This document shows, piece after piece, positions 1 to 10,850 of a DNA stretch of 64,000 nt (position 1 is the first letter of the stretch; the number at the start of each line of letters is the position of its first letter). Origin of the DNA: Calamus simplicifolius (lineage: Eukaryota > Streptophyta > Magnoliopsida > Arecales > Arecaceae); assembly GCA_900491605.1 (NCBI GenBank), contig UESW01005082.1, positions 103,897 through 167,896 of the forward strand, given 5' to 3'. Position numbers and translations under genes: made by a program. The notes beneath the pieces are model-generated. The model was not told where the DNA came from. It searched no databases and worked only from the letters and a program-made list of their open reading frames with translations.

Positions 1-1138
1 ATGCAATGATTACTGGAAGGGTATCATTGGGTCCAAGGAATGAATATTTTAAGTCATCTGGAAGAGGTTTCAATTCTAGTTGGGGTGGTTCTTCCAAGGA
101 TGGTATTAAAGGACTTGGTTTAGTTGGAAGTGGTTCATATTTTATAGTCCAAGGAGGGATGGTGTCGAACTTAGGTGGTTCTAATAACATGTTTATCTCT
201 TTGGTATACTCATCAATATCAAAGTCATCTATTCCAAAATGTGTAAGACATGTTTGTAAAGGATCCGAATCAATCAAACTTTGGAATTTCTTATCTACTA
301 CTTCCTCTATCATGTTTACTTCATTTAAATCATACACAGGTGGTCCTTGGGAAGCATTAAAAATATTTAATCTCATCTTCTTGTTTCCAAAAGATACATC
401 CATCACACCTGTTCTACAATTTATACATGCATTAGCAGTAGCTAGAAAAGGTCTTCCAAGGATGATGGGAATTTGGTTAGGATTACCGCTAGATTCCATA
501 TCTAACACAAGGAAGTCGACAGGAAAATAGAATTCATCCACCTTTACTAATACATCTTCCAATATTCCACGAGGTTCTTTGACTGATCTATCTGCCAATT
601 GTAGTGTTACTGTCGTGGGTTTCAACTCTCCAAATCCAAATAACTCATACACTGAACTTGGGAGAAGGTTTACACTCGCACCCAAATCTAATAATGCTTT
701 CTTGATTGTGAAGTTTCCTATGACACATGATATAATCGGGGTACCAGGATCTTTTAGTTTGGGTGGGGTTATTTGCTGAACAACTGAGCTGACTTGCTCA
801 GTCAAATGTATCTTTTTTGGTATTTGTGTCTTGGCTTTCCGTTTTTGTGTGCATAGATCCTTCAAAAATTTGGCATAAGCTGGAACTTGCTTGATAGCAT
901 CGAGAAGAGGTAAGTTTATTTGGACTTGCTTAAATAACTCAAGCATCTCATTCATTTTTATATTCTTCTTATCTGAAGGCAAAGGAGATTCTAAAGCACT
1001 AGGGAATGGGGCTTTAGGTATGATTGCTTGATCATTGAATTCCTTTTCTTTTTCATTTCTTCTCTCTTCTGGTTTAGCCACTTCTAATTTCTGGGTTGGT
1101 TCAGGTGGGTTCAATGTTTTTCCACTTCTGAGAGTCAT
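1..1138 (-). CDS. pol: Athila-like pol, N-terminal part with aspartic protease (partial)
   Basis: I translated the minus strand from the ATG at 1138-1136 to the left edge and found about 379 open codons. The frame begins MTLRSGKTLNPP, a linker typical of the gag/protease junction in this group. The retroviral-type protease follows: DLGAS with the catalytic Asp near 685-672, and the flap/C-terminal signature ILGRPFLATANAC near 462-424. RT and later domains lie beyond the left edge. The frame is -1 relative to gag: the gag stop TGA (1137-1135) and the pol ATG share ATGA. The start could be this ATG by coupled reinitiation, the frame could be reached by frameshifting, or one base may have been lost from an originally continuous gag-pol. 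Confidence 0.85.
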   Translation of the reverse strand, partial: MTLRSGKTLNPPEPTQKLEVAKPEERRNEKEKEFNDQAIIPKAPFPSALESPLPSDKKNIKMNEMLELFKQVQINLPLLDAIKQVPAYAKFLKDLCTQKRKAKTQIPKKIHLTEQVSSVVQQITPPKLKDPGTPIISCVIGNFTIKKALLDLGASVNLLPSSVYELFGFGELKPTTVTLQLADRSVKEPRGILEDVLVKVDEFYFPVDFLVLDMESSGNPNQIPIILGRPFLATANACINCRTGVMDVSFGNKKMRLNIFNASQGPPVYDLNEVNMIEEVVDKKFQSLIDSDPLQTCLTHFGIDDFDIDEYTKEINMLLEPPKFDTIPPWTIKYEPLPTKPSPLIPSLEEPPQLELKPLPDDLKYSFLGPNDTLPVIIA

Positions 1139-2604
1139 GACTGATTTAGCATGTTCTGGAATTTGTCAGGACTATTGGAACCTTCAGCCATGAATTGTCC
1201 TTTCGGGTTATCGATAGGCTGACTAGGTAACTTACCCTCCTCCCTTCTACTGAATGCTGTGGCTAATTGACCTATCTGAGTTTCTAGTTTTGCAATAGAT
1301 TGTGTGTGGGAGTGAAGGATTTGAGTATTCATTTCTAGCCCTTTCAATGCTTGTAACACTTTGTCTTCAAAAGTAGGCTGATTATTCGGTGGAGGTTGTG
1401 GGATGTTTGGATATTGTGAATATGGCATGTTTCTAAAATTGGTTTCTTGATAATTAGGTCTGATCGATGAATTGGCTACAGGTTGAGGTTTCCAAGAAAA
1501 ATTTGGGTGATTTCGCCAGCCAGGATTGTAAGTATTTGAAAATGGATCATTTCCTGTTCTAGGAGCTAATCGGGTTTGGGCTTGGTGGGCTTGCTCTTGA
1601 ACAAGTTCAGGAAATTGGTATGCAGCTGGACATTCACCTATAGAATGGGTTGGACTCGAACAAATTATGCAGACCTCATGTAATTGAGTAGATGGGGAAG
1701 AGATGTTTCCAACTTGTAGAATCCGGTCAAGTTTATGGGATAATTCATCTACCTTAGTATAGATATCTGTAGAATGACCTATTTCATATATTCCACCTCT
1801 TTTAGGTTCTACGGGAGGGTCTCGACGAGCAACTGACATGTGATGTAATGAATTCTCACTCAATGTCTCAAAGAGTTGCCAAGCTTCATGTTCATTTTTT
1901 AACATAAATGTCCCACCACATGAAGCATCAACCATTTGCCTATGCTTTTCTGATAATCCATCATAAAAGCACTGAACCAGTTGCCATTTGGGTATAGCAT
2001 GATGTGGACATTTTCTAATCAGTTCTTTGAATCTCTCCCATGTCTCATGGAACATTTCTCCATCTGTCTGGGAAAAACTTGTTATGGCTTTTCTAATTTG
2101 ATTCGTTTTTCCTATAGGAAAATATTTCTTAAGAAATTCTCTCTGAAGATGATCCCAAGTTGAAATTATAACAGTGTCTAATGAATTTAACCAATACTTG
2201 GCTTTATCTTTTAGGGAAAAAGGGAATAACTTAAGCCTAAGTGCATCATCGGAGAAATTTTGAATCTTGACAGTTGAGCAAATTTCTAAGAATTCATCTA
2301 AGTGTTTGTAGGGATCCTCATTTGTAAGTCCATAGAAAGATGGTAACATTTGGATTACACTTGACTTAATTTCATATTGGGCAGCCTCTACTGGAGGCAC
2401 TTGAATGCAGGGAGAGTAGGTATACCTTGAAGGAGTGAAATACTCTTTCAACTGTCGTGGTTGATTATTTTCGTTATTAGGATCCATAATTCTGAGTCTG
2501 TTTGCTCTAATAGTTCTTTCTATCTCAGGATCTAAGGGTATAAGGTTGGGTTGCAACGATCGGCGACCAAGCATACACCCTACCAATGACTCTAAAGCAA
2601 ACAA
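1135..2604 (-). CDS. gag: Athila-like Gag capsid/nucleocapsid protein
   Basis: A 489-residue open frame encodes the structural protein that packages element RNA in cytoplasmic particles. A capsid-type gag domain lies near residues 85-190 and includes FYGLTNEDPYKHLDEF and the helix around KDKAKYWLNSL. One zinc knuckle of the form C-x2-C-x4-H-x4-C (CIICSSPTHSIGEC) lies near 1675-1633. The tail is Pro/Asn/Gln-rich. The longest frame starts at 2604, but Met40 (2487-2485), which begins MDPNNENNQPRQL, is the more gag-like start; the 39 residues before it may be leader. There are no internal stops. The frame ends in TGA inside the ATGA that opens pol. Family assignment is firm; start site is moderate. 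Confidence 0.88.
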   Translation of the reverse strand: MFALESLVGCMLGRRSLQPNLIPLDPEIERTIRANRLRIMDPNNENNQPRQLKEYFTPSRYTYSPCIQVPPVEAAQYEIKSSVIQMLPSFYGLTNEDPYKHLDEFLEICSTVKIQNFSDDALRLKLFPFSLKDKAKYWLNSLDTVIISTWDHLQREFLKKYFPIGKTNQIRKAITSFSQTDGEMFHETWERFKELIRKCPHHAIPKWQLVQCFYDGLSEKHRQMVDASCGGTFMLKNEHEAWQLFETLSENSLHHMSVARRDPPVEPKRGGIYEIGHSTDIYTKVDELSHKLDRILQVGNISSPSTQLHEVCIICSSPTHSIGECPAAYQFPELVQEQAHQAQTRLAPRTGNDPFSNTYNPGWRNHPNFSWKPQPVANSSIRPNYQETNFRNMPYSQYPNIPQPPPNNQPTFEDKVLQALKGLEMNTQILHSHTQSIAKLETQIGQLATAFSRREEGKLPSQPIDNPKGQFMAEGSNSPDKFQNMLNQS

Positions 2605-3583
2605 TAATTTTTTTATTATTATTATTTTAATAGAAGAAAAGAGGGAGATTCTAAAGAAAATACCCTAAAAATTCTATGAATAATTTAATTAGGGTTTAAT
2701 AATTCTTAGCAATCAAGTTAACAAAGATTAGACTCTCTATTCTAGGTTTACCCTAGATCTAGACAGCTCCTAACTTCCAAGACCGCCTTGGAGCCCTCCA
2801 AGTCAAAAATTAGCTGATCAACTAGCCAGTTGAGGATAAGGTTAGTGGGGTCCCCCCGTTGCTTACTAGGTAGCGAACGGAACCAATTAAGTAACCACTT
2901 TCCTTTCCTTTTCTAGACACCAGTTAAGCAGTCAATGACCGGTCCAACTCTTTTGGGTGCCTTGTCCTATTGAGCTCGAAAGGGCTGACGTCTAATTAAT
3001 TTTAGAATTAAAGGTTTGGGTTAATGCAAAATGAAGGATGTGGTTTGTGGGCCAAGGAAGGGTGATGAAATCCCCACCTTATCTTGATTAGGGGTTTGTG
3101 CCCTTAAAGTTAATTATGAAAATGCTATGCAACAATAGATGTCCAGCTCTTGAAATTATCAAACAAAATTAATCTAATTGATTAGGTTTCTAATTTCCTA
3201 ATAAATTATGAGATGTCAATGGAAGAATTTTGAGTTTTGCAGAAAATAAATACCTAAGTCAATCTAAGCATTAATTATTTTGTTTATATTTTTATTTCCT
3301 TAAATTAATTATGTTTTATGGAAGGTGTCTTAGGGTTTTCTTTCAGGTTTTTTTTAGGTAAGTTAATTAAAAGAAAATTTGATTAGGTTAAAATTGGATT
3401 TGTGGCAAAAAGGAAAGTAATAATTTTTTAATGTTAAAAAAAAATATGCAATTCTAACAATTAAGGAAATAAAATAAAGACACAATAACTATTCAAAAAT
3501 TAAGAGAAAATTAATCTAATTTTTTTTATTTTTATATATATTTTTTAATTTTTTAATTTTTTTTTCAAAATAACACACTTAAG
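2605..3583 (-). other. Untranslated leader of Athila-like element
   Basis: About 980 bp lie between the primer-binding site and gag. The DNA is very AT-rich, with long T/A runs near 3420-3570, and I see no convincing frame. Long 5' leaders are usual in Athila and related elements and probably hold packaging and translation signals. I could not identify any specific signal. Confidence 0.6.
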
Positions 3584-3601
3584 TCCCCGGCAACGGCGCC
3601 A
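3584..3601 (-). promoter_or_regulatory. Primer-binding site, tRNA-Asp
   Basis: The 18 bases read on the plus strand, TCCCCGGCAACGGCGCCA, match the 3' end of plant cytosolic tRNA-Asp including CCA (match from memory of the tRNA). The minus strand is therefore complementary to the tRNA and can prime reverse transcription. It lies 6 bp from the LTR end. There is no cloverleaf, so it is not a tRNA gene. Confidence 0.9.
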
Positions 3602-3607
3602 AAAATC

Positions 3608-4764
3608 TGATGCGTGTCGTAGCGCAACGATTTAAACACCTTAATTTCACTATTAGAATAGCGAGAGTAAGGGATCGATTCCACAGGGACTTTAGCGATT
3701 ATCTTGAAATAAATTTATAAATTTAACTATATAAATAATTAATAGTGCAAAATAATCAAGATATGGTCTATCTTATAAGAGCACGGCCCGTACCCGTAGA
3801 TCACGGCCCGTCCCTTTTAAGAATAGATCAGTCTAAAATTATTTTCACTTAAATATAATTTAATAATAATTAAACATGAATAGAAACTTTATTTCATATA
3901 AATTAAAAAGTCATGACATTAAGAAGGCAATAAGAAAGCAATAAATTCTCTCTACACAAAACCAAAGATGGAATGGAGTATTTATTCTTCTTCTGCATGC
4001 GCCTCCCAAATCACGAACGTTTCTTATAAAAAGAGAGCCACGAACCACCGATGGCTTAGAACATGGGAACACCTGATCTCCACGAACCACGGACGAATCC
4101 CAATTGCCTAGAATAGAGTACCTTGTCACGGCTGGAAGAAGAGGAAATCATGGCCTGGGTACAAAGAACAGAATCTCCACGTCCATGGATGGCCTTGGAA
4201 CAGAGGAAGAACACGGACGCCTTGGAACAGAAACTCTCCAAGCCATGGAACGGATGTAGATCGTTGGACGGACGGCTGCTTCACGAACCACCGATTGGAT
4301 CTCGGGGACTCCTATTTGTAGAGGCCCGAACGCGGAGAAGACGCAACCCAGACGCACTGTTGCCAAAACAGAGGACGCGGGCGGCATGGAGAAAATCCTG
4401 GATAAATCATGAATAAAATCCAAATTCCTTCAAAATGAATGTAATTCATTCAATTTGATAACTTCCTATCCAATTTATTCCTTAATTGGTGGAGGAAACG
4501 GTTGGAATTTGAATTGGAGAAGAATCGGCTAAGAGAAAACAGAAATCTGCTGAGAAAACGATGAAGTCGGCTGAATCTCTACTCTCTTATTCAAATCCTT
4601 GTTCTCCAAATCGCTGACTTGAGCGTCGGAGGGTCCCCATCGGAACCACCGAACTGGGACTTTTCTTGCAGGTTTTTGGCTGAAGGAGGCGGTCATGTCA
4701 TTCCTCTGAAGGCCCACAAAGCTTTCTTCTCGCCTGACGCTTCTCAAAAGTGATTTGGTAGCAA
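3608..4764 (-). repeat. 5' LTR of Athila-like element
   Basis: The internal edge is clear: on the minus strand the LTR ends in ACGCATCA six bases before the primer site. The outer edge is inferred at 4764, where minus-strand TGCTACC would start the LTR and the plus strand to the right begins to align with the copia LTR near 13392. The length would be about 1157 bp. The second LTR is not in the window, so the outer edge is untested; 4774 is an alternative. Small frames inside look like chance. Confidence 0.65.
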
Positions 4765-5894
4765 TAACAAACATAGACTATATTTTTTGAAAAAAATTAG
4801 AGCCAACTCCAGCACGCAAGGAAAGTTAGAGCTGACTCTATAACGGACGGACTTTACTATTTCAAGCATTCCGACTTAGAGCCGACCCCATACCAGATTA
4901 GAGTCGACTTTAATCTATTAAAGGAAATTTTCAAAAGTGTCAAAAATGACTCCAATGGATATCTTTTTTCAAATAAACCCCAATAGTTCTTTCCTTTTTC
5001 ATGATACACTCATCCATAAGCACTTTTAACGGCTACTTTGCATCAAAATATGGATTAAGAAGAGATTATAAAAGGAAGGTTCTGACCATTTGAAACAAGA
5101 GGAGAAATCAAAAAAAGAATAGAGAAATATCAAGAGAGAAAGCTCATATCTAAAATCCCAAGTGTTCGAAAAAGAGTTTAGAGAAATTCAAAGCATTCAA
5201 AAGCCAACTCTAAAGGATTTCTATCAAATAGTAAAAGAAAAGCAAGAGCCCTAGTTCTTCTACATCCTCTGCATCAACGTTTCATCCAAAGCTTCAATCC
5301 TATCTTAAGGAAGATCATCTAAGAAAAAAAGAAGAAAAGAAGAAAAGCTCAACCTCAAAGATCTTCTAATCAAGCTTTTCTATTTTCATATCACTTATAT
5401 TGTTTATTTGCTCATTTAAGGAGCTTTCATTCTATTATAACCATTTCTTTGATACATTTGGTTTCTGATTCAATCAAGTGATTGAATCAAATGAGGCAGT
5501 TGGCCTTTTGCAAGTTAAGGTTAGCTTGTGATAGGTTATGTGCTGGTGAGCCTGTAAAAATCGACTGTATTCGTTATGATCCCATTGTAAAATAATAAGT
5601 TTGGGTTGTGAGCTTGTAAAACAACTCGGCTGTAATTAGGATGACTATAGTGTGGGCCCAAGAGTTGCTTAGAAGTGGATGTAGGTGTAGCTAACACCGA
5701 ACCACTTAAATCCTTGTATTTATCGTGCTTATCTTTTTTCTCTCTACTCTATCTTTATATTTAGCATTGCATTCTTAGTATTACACTCACTACACTCTCC
5801 TTGTGCACTTTCACTTTGTGAAATTATTTTTAAGCATTGAATTTTTTAAGAATCCAATTCATCCTTCCCTTTTCGGTTGCCATCTGGGCCAACA
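4765..5894 (+). repeat. 5' LTR of A1, 5'-truncated
   Basis: This aligns with 13392-14541 of the A1 3' LTR and ends in the same CCAACA. The first ~350 bp are absent because the Athila-like element sits at the break. It keeps part of the GAGYCGACWC motif cluster (about 4795-4915), a TATA box and the transcribed R/U5 part. Confidence 0.88.
5067..5074 (+). promoter_or_regulatory. TATA box of A1 5' LTR
   Basis: TATAAAAG lies about 830 bp before the LTR end and just downstream of the U3 motif cluster, at the same relative place as in the other family-A LTRs. Confidence 0.6.
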
Positions 5895-5909
5895 ATTGAT
5901 ATCAGAGCC
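5895..5909 (+). promoter_or_regulatory. Primer-binding site, initiator Met tRNA
   Basis: ATTGATATCAGAGCC directly follows the LTR. It matches the usual copia site TGGTATCAGAGCC except for one G to A change, which may weaken priming. Confidence 0.8.
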
Positions 5910-5955
5910 TGTGCTCATCCTTCCTTGATCTAATAATCAAGAGCTAAAGATCCAA

Positions 5956-7612
5956 ATGGTAGCTCAAGCTGGTTCTTCTTTTTCTGAGGGACAATCCACA
6001 AACTGTCCACCCTTGTTTAATGGCATAAACTATTCATATTGAAAAGCTAGGATGAGGATTTTCGTTCAAGCTTTAAACTATAATTTATGAAGTGTCATTA
6101 TCAATGGTCCTAGCACTTCCACATACTTAGTTGATGGATCCATTATTCCTAAGCCCGAAAGGGATTGGAATGAATGTGATCGAAAAATAGCCCAGCTCAA
6201 TGCCAAGGCCATGAATATCCTATATTGCTCCTTGGATGCAAATGAATTCCATAGAATATCCACTTGCATCTCAGCTAAGGAGATATGGGATCAATTGAAA
6301 GTTACTCATAAGGATACCAACCAAGTTAAAAAGTCCAAGATTAATATTCTTATGTATAAATATGAACTCTTTAACATGGATCAAAATGAATCCATCGCAT
6401 GCATGTACACTAGATTTATCGATATAGTAAATAGGTTGAAAAGTCTTAGAAAGACATATACTAATTCTGAATTGGTTCGAAAAATTCTTAGGTCTTTTTT
6501 AAGAGCATGGAAAGCCAAAGTAACAACAATCCAAGAAGCCAAAGATCTTAACACCTTACCTTTGGAGGAGCTTCTTGGATCACTTATGACCCATGAATTA
6601 ACAATGAAGCAACATCATGAAGAAGATGTGAAAAAGAAGAGGACAATTATACTCAAGGCTGTAGAAAAGGAATCAAGTAGTAGTAAAGAAGATGAAGACG
6701 ATGATGATACTATTCTTCTTGCAAGAAAATTCAAGAAATTCATGCAAAGAAGGAGGCTATTTCATAAAAGAAAAATTGGTGTCAAGTTGGAAGGAAATTA
6801 AAAAAAAAAAAGATAAAGAAGGAAAAAGAGAAAAATCCCTTGATTTGTTATGAATGTAAAAAGCCTGGACCTTTCAGATCTGAATGTTCTTAACTCAAGA
6901 AAGGATTTAGAAAGAAAAAAAATATGTGTTGTAATTTGGAGCGATAGTGATGAATCTTCATCCGAAGATGAACAAAAAGAAGTTGCCAATATATGTCTTA
7001 TGGCAAATAAAGAAGAAGAGGAAAGTCCTGAAATCCCTATGTATGATTTCACATTTGATGAACTCTATAATGCCTTTAATGAACTGATGAATGATTTTAA
7101 AGTTTTGAGAGGAAAGAATAAAGTTTTAAAAATAAAAAATCTGAATCTTCTCAAAAAAAAAAAATGAAATTATCATTGAATTTGAAAAGCAAAATTCTGA
7201 AAAGCAAGATATGCAAAAGGAAAAAGAATTGATTTCTGCTGAAAATCTAAACTTGAAAAATAAACTTAAAAAATATAAGGGCATTGTTGATAAATTTACT
7301 TATAGCTTAGAAAGACTTAATTTGCTTTTAAACAATCAAAGAGCTATTTTTGATAAGGCTGGCTTAGGTTATAGACCACACAAGAAGCAAAAATTTGTTA
7401 ACAATTTCTTTGTAAAGGAATCAATTGAAAAAGATATTTTTTGTTTTCATTATGGCATGAAAGGACATAAATCTTATGTTTGTAACCATTAAATGTCTTA
7501 TGTGAATGTTAGTCATAGAAGTAAAATGATTTGGGTTCCAAAAGAAACTATATTTGCTGCTACTAATCATGAAGGACCTACGAAGGCTTAGGTACTTAAA
7601 CATAAGATATGA
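5956..7612 (+). pseudogene. gag: Sirevirus Gag, A1 (broken)
   Basis: The frame opens at ATG 5956 (MVAQAGSSFSEGQ), the same start as in A2 and A3. The N-terminal UBN2-type copia gag domain spans roughly 6000-6640. It is followed by an acidic Lys/Glu-rich stretch, a long Lys/Asn/Leu coiled-coil-like segment (about 7060-7330) and a degraded second zinc knuckle (CFHYGMKGHKSYVC, second Cys now Tyr) near 7442. Trp codons at 6040 and 6088 are now TGA, and several frameshifts follow, for example near 6800 and 7165. The frame ends in TGA 7610-7612, which overlaps an ATG in the -1 frame that leads into pol. Not functional as it stands. Confidence 0.85.
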
Positions 7613-10363
7613 TTGCTTTGTAGGCATGTCTTGCAACCAAATGATCAAAAAAGAAATGGTATCTTGATAGCGGATGCTCAAGACACATGACGGGTGACAA
7701 AAATTAATTCATCACCCTTGAAGCTAAATGCGATGGAGTGTTGACTTTTGGAGATAATGGTAAAGGTCACATCATGAGCATTGGTAAAATTCAGATCATT
7801 TCATCCACTTTTATTAAAAATATTTTATATAGATGAATTAAAGCATAATTTTATTAGCATTAATCAACTATGCGATAAAGGTTTCAAAGTTTTCTTTGAA
7901 GCATCTATCTGCACTATATCGAATCCCATTGACAGTAGCATTATCTTTGTTGAAAATAGAAATGGCAATATACTTAATTGACTTGGACAATTTATCTACG
8001 AGTAACTATTGCCTAATTGTTGATAATGCTAAGGTAAATGAGATTGGATGGCTATGGCACCATAGATTAGGTCATGCAAGCACACACTTGATTTCAAAAT
8101 TGCTTAGAATGGATTTGATTAAAGGTCTTTCAAAATTAGACTTTAAAAATAATAGAGTTTGTGATGTATGTCAATTTAAAAATAAACTAGAAATTCTTTC
8201 AAATCAAAAAATATTGTTTCCACTTCTAGGCCACTTGAGCTACTACACATGGACCTTTTTGGACCTACTAGAACTAATAGTCTAGAAGGAAAGAAATATG
8301 GTCTTGTGATAGTAGATGATTACTCTATATTTACTTAGGTATTATTTTTAGCTCATATAGATAAGACTTTCTTGATATTTCTATAATTCTTCAAGAAAGT
8401 CACAAATAAAAAAAATACCACCATAGTGTCTCTTAGAAGTGATCATGGGACTAAATTTGAAAATCACTTGTTTAAATATTTTTGCATTAAAACCGGCATC
8501 CATCATAATTTTTTAGCACCTAGGACACCTCAACAGAATGGGATTGCAGAAAGAAAAAATAGAACTCTAGAAAACATGGCCCATACCATGCTATATGAAA
8601 GCCAACTCCCAAAATATTTCTGGACGAAAGCCATAAACACAGCATGTTACATCCTAAATAGAGCCTTGATTAGATCAATCCTTAAGAAAACTTCCTATGA
8701 GCTATGGCTTGATAGGAAACCTAACATTAGTTATTTTCATGTATTTGGTTATAGATGTTTCAATCATAATAATGAAAAGGATAATCTATGAAAGTTTGAT
8801 GCTAAGTCAGATGAAGGTATTTCTTAGGTTATTTCACATCTAGCAAGGCATATAGAGTATTCAATAAGAAGTATTTGATTGTAAGAGTTAATTCATGTAG
8901 TATTTGATGAGTCTTTAGCATCAAGTTCTGAAAGAAAGATAATGAGAAGATACTAATATACTTGAAAGAGATTTTGAAAAATTGAATGTTGATGTATCTT
9001 TAGATCATGAACCTGAAGCTAAGGATAATGACTCACCTAACGATGATGGTATTGATACTACTCACAATGATACAGATCTATTTAGAGATTGAAGAAATGC
9101 TTATGGTCATCCAAAGGACCTAATCATAGGTGATCCATCTCAAGGTGTAAGAACTAGATTATCCATAAGAAACATCAATAATCATCTTGCATTTGTATCT
9201 CATATAGAGTCCAAGACAATTGAAGAAACTGAAAAGGATAGTTATTGGATGTTAGCCATGCAAGAAGAATTGAATTAATTCACTAGGAATAAGGTATGGA
9301 CCCTAGAGCTTGGTATGATAGGCTGAGTAAATTTTTGATTAAAAATAATTTTTTTAGAGAAAATATTGATAAAATATTATTTTTTTAAAAAAAAGAAAAA
9401 GATTTATTAGTAGTGCAAATTTATGTTGATGATATAGTATTTGGTGCTACTAACAATCTTCTTTGTCAAGATTTTGCAAAGTTAATGCAGAAAGAATTTG
9501 AAATGAGCATGATGAAAGAACTGAATTTCTTTCTTGGACTTCAAATCAAGCAAGAGAAAGAGAAAATTTTTATTAACCAAACAAAATATACGAAGAAAAT
9601 TCTTAAGAAGTTTGGTATGAAAATTGTCAAACCTTTTGGCACACCAATGAGTCCTTCATGCAAACTCGATAAAGATGAGGATGGTAAGAAAGTCGATCAA
9701 AAGCTTTATAGAGGTATAATTAGTTCTTTATTTTATTTAACAGCTAGTAGACCTGATATTATGTTTGTTGTATATTTATGTGCTAGATATCAATCTGATC
9801 CTAGAGAATCTCACTTAATTGCTGTAAAAAAAAAATTTAGATACTTAAGCGAAACTAAAATGTAGGATTATGGTACTCTGGTGACTCATCATTTAATCTA
9901 ATTGCATATTCTGATTCTAATTTTGCTGGTTATAAACTAGATAGAAAAAACATAAGTGATGCATGCTAGTTCTAGGCAATAACTTAATCTTTTAGTTTAG
10001 CAAAAAGCAAAATTCAGTTGCATTATCAACTGCTGAAGCTGAATATGTTATAGTTGAAAGTTGTGCTTAAATTCTTTGGATTAAGCGATAACTTGAGGAT
10101 TATGGTATCACACTTGACAAGATTCCAATTAGGTGTGACAACACTAGTGCAATAAATTTGACCAAGAACCCTATTCAACATTCAAGAACCAAACACATAG
10201 AGATAAGACACTATTTTATTAGAGAACATATTGCTAACAATGATGTTTGTCTTGATTATATATGTACTGATAAATAATTAGCTAATATATTTACAAAACT
10301 CTTAAGTAAAGAGAGATTTTGTTATTTTAAGGAGAATTAGGAGTTTGTGATCCATTAGAGTAG
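7609..10363 (+). pseudogene. pol: Sirevirus Pol, A1 (broken, RT deletion)
   Basis: Domains in order are protease (DSGC near 7666), the integrase HHCC zinc region (LWHHRLGHAS near 8053; CDVCQF near 8162), integrase core (SDHGTKFE near 8438; NGIAERKNR near 8540), RT with YVDD near 9422, and RNase H (AEAEYV near 10036; CDNTSAI near 10135), ending at TAG 10361-10363. At 9300 the sequence jumps from the start of RT to LxAxRAWYDRL, losing about 366 bp including the first catalytic Asp, so RT cannot work. One base is missing around 8176, which hides the in-frame TAA present at this codon in A2, A3 and B1. Many other stops are present. Confidence 0.88.
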
Positions 10364-10558
10364 TTTTGAAACTCTTAAGAATGATTATCTAGAGTTCAAT
10401 CATTTTCTTGAAAATCTTCTTATGATTCTAAGGAGAAATCATCTAGACATTTGATTTTCTTGACCCCCCATAATTTAAGAAAAATTTATCTAGAGTTTGA
10501 TGCCTAATTTGATATGTTTTAGATTCTTTGAAACTCTTATCTTTCTCTAAAACTATCT

Positions 10559-10755
10559 TGGAGCCGACTTTATTGGAGTTGGAGTCGACTCTAATTGTTC
10601 GGAGTCTCTGTTTGTTCATTAGAGCCGACTCTAGCTACTATCGAAGCCGACTCTATTTTGGACACTGACTGTGTTAGCGACTAAGAGCCGACACTTCACT
10701 TTTCGGAAGCCGACTCTAAGTGGTCCTCTTTCGTTATATCTAGGATAGAGCTGAC
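10559..10755 (+). repeat. GAGYCGACWC motif cluster between pol and env-like, A1
   Basis: About seven copies of a 10-base motif near GAGCCGACTC, including the perfect palindrome GAGTCGACTC, lie between pol and the env-like ORF. The same motif crowds the U3 of the LTRs of this family and is not seen in gag or pol. Confidence 0.75.
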
Positions 10756-10850
10756 CCATTTTCTAACCAATGCAACTCTAATTCATTTTAAACTCTTCTC
10801 CACCTCTCTCAATCCTCCAAACACCTTTGATGCTCATCATCCCTAACCTC

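Larger units (their letters stand above)
1..4764 (-). mobile_element. Athila-like Ty3/gypsy LTR retrotransposon, 5' part
   Basis: On the minus strand the order is 5' LTR, tRNA-Asp primer-binding site, long AT-rich leader, gag, then pol running off the left edge. The long leader, the tRNA-Asp site and the gag type fit the Athila branch of non-chromodomain gypsy elements. Gag and the visible part of pol have no internal stops, so this is one of the better-preserved elements in the window. Its right end abuts a Sirevirus 5' LTR lacking its first ~350 bp, which is what an insertion into that LTR would produce; the missing piece should lie left of the window. RT, integrase and 3' LTR are not visible. 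The lineage name rests on the primer site and layout, not on an RT comparison. Confidence 0.8.

Noticed and set aside
6..779. Plus-strand frames of 174 and 66 residues
   Set aside because: They are antisense shadows of the Athila-like pol frame, which is open through this whole stretch on the minus strand and has protease motifs.
3584..3601. Possible tRNA-Asp gene
   Set aside because: Only the 3' 18 bases match, at the position expected for a primer-binding site, and no cloverleaf precedes them.
3911..4774. Overlapping small frames on both strands
   Set aside because: They lie inside an LTR, lack known motifs and overlap each other; chance frames in GC-richer DNA.
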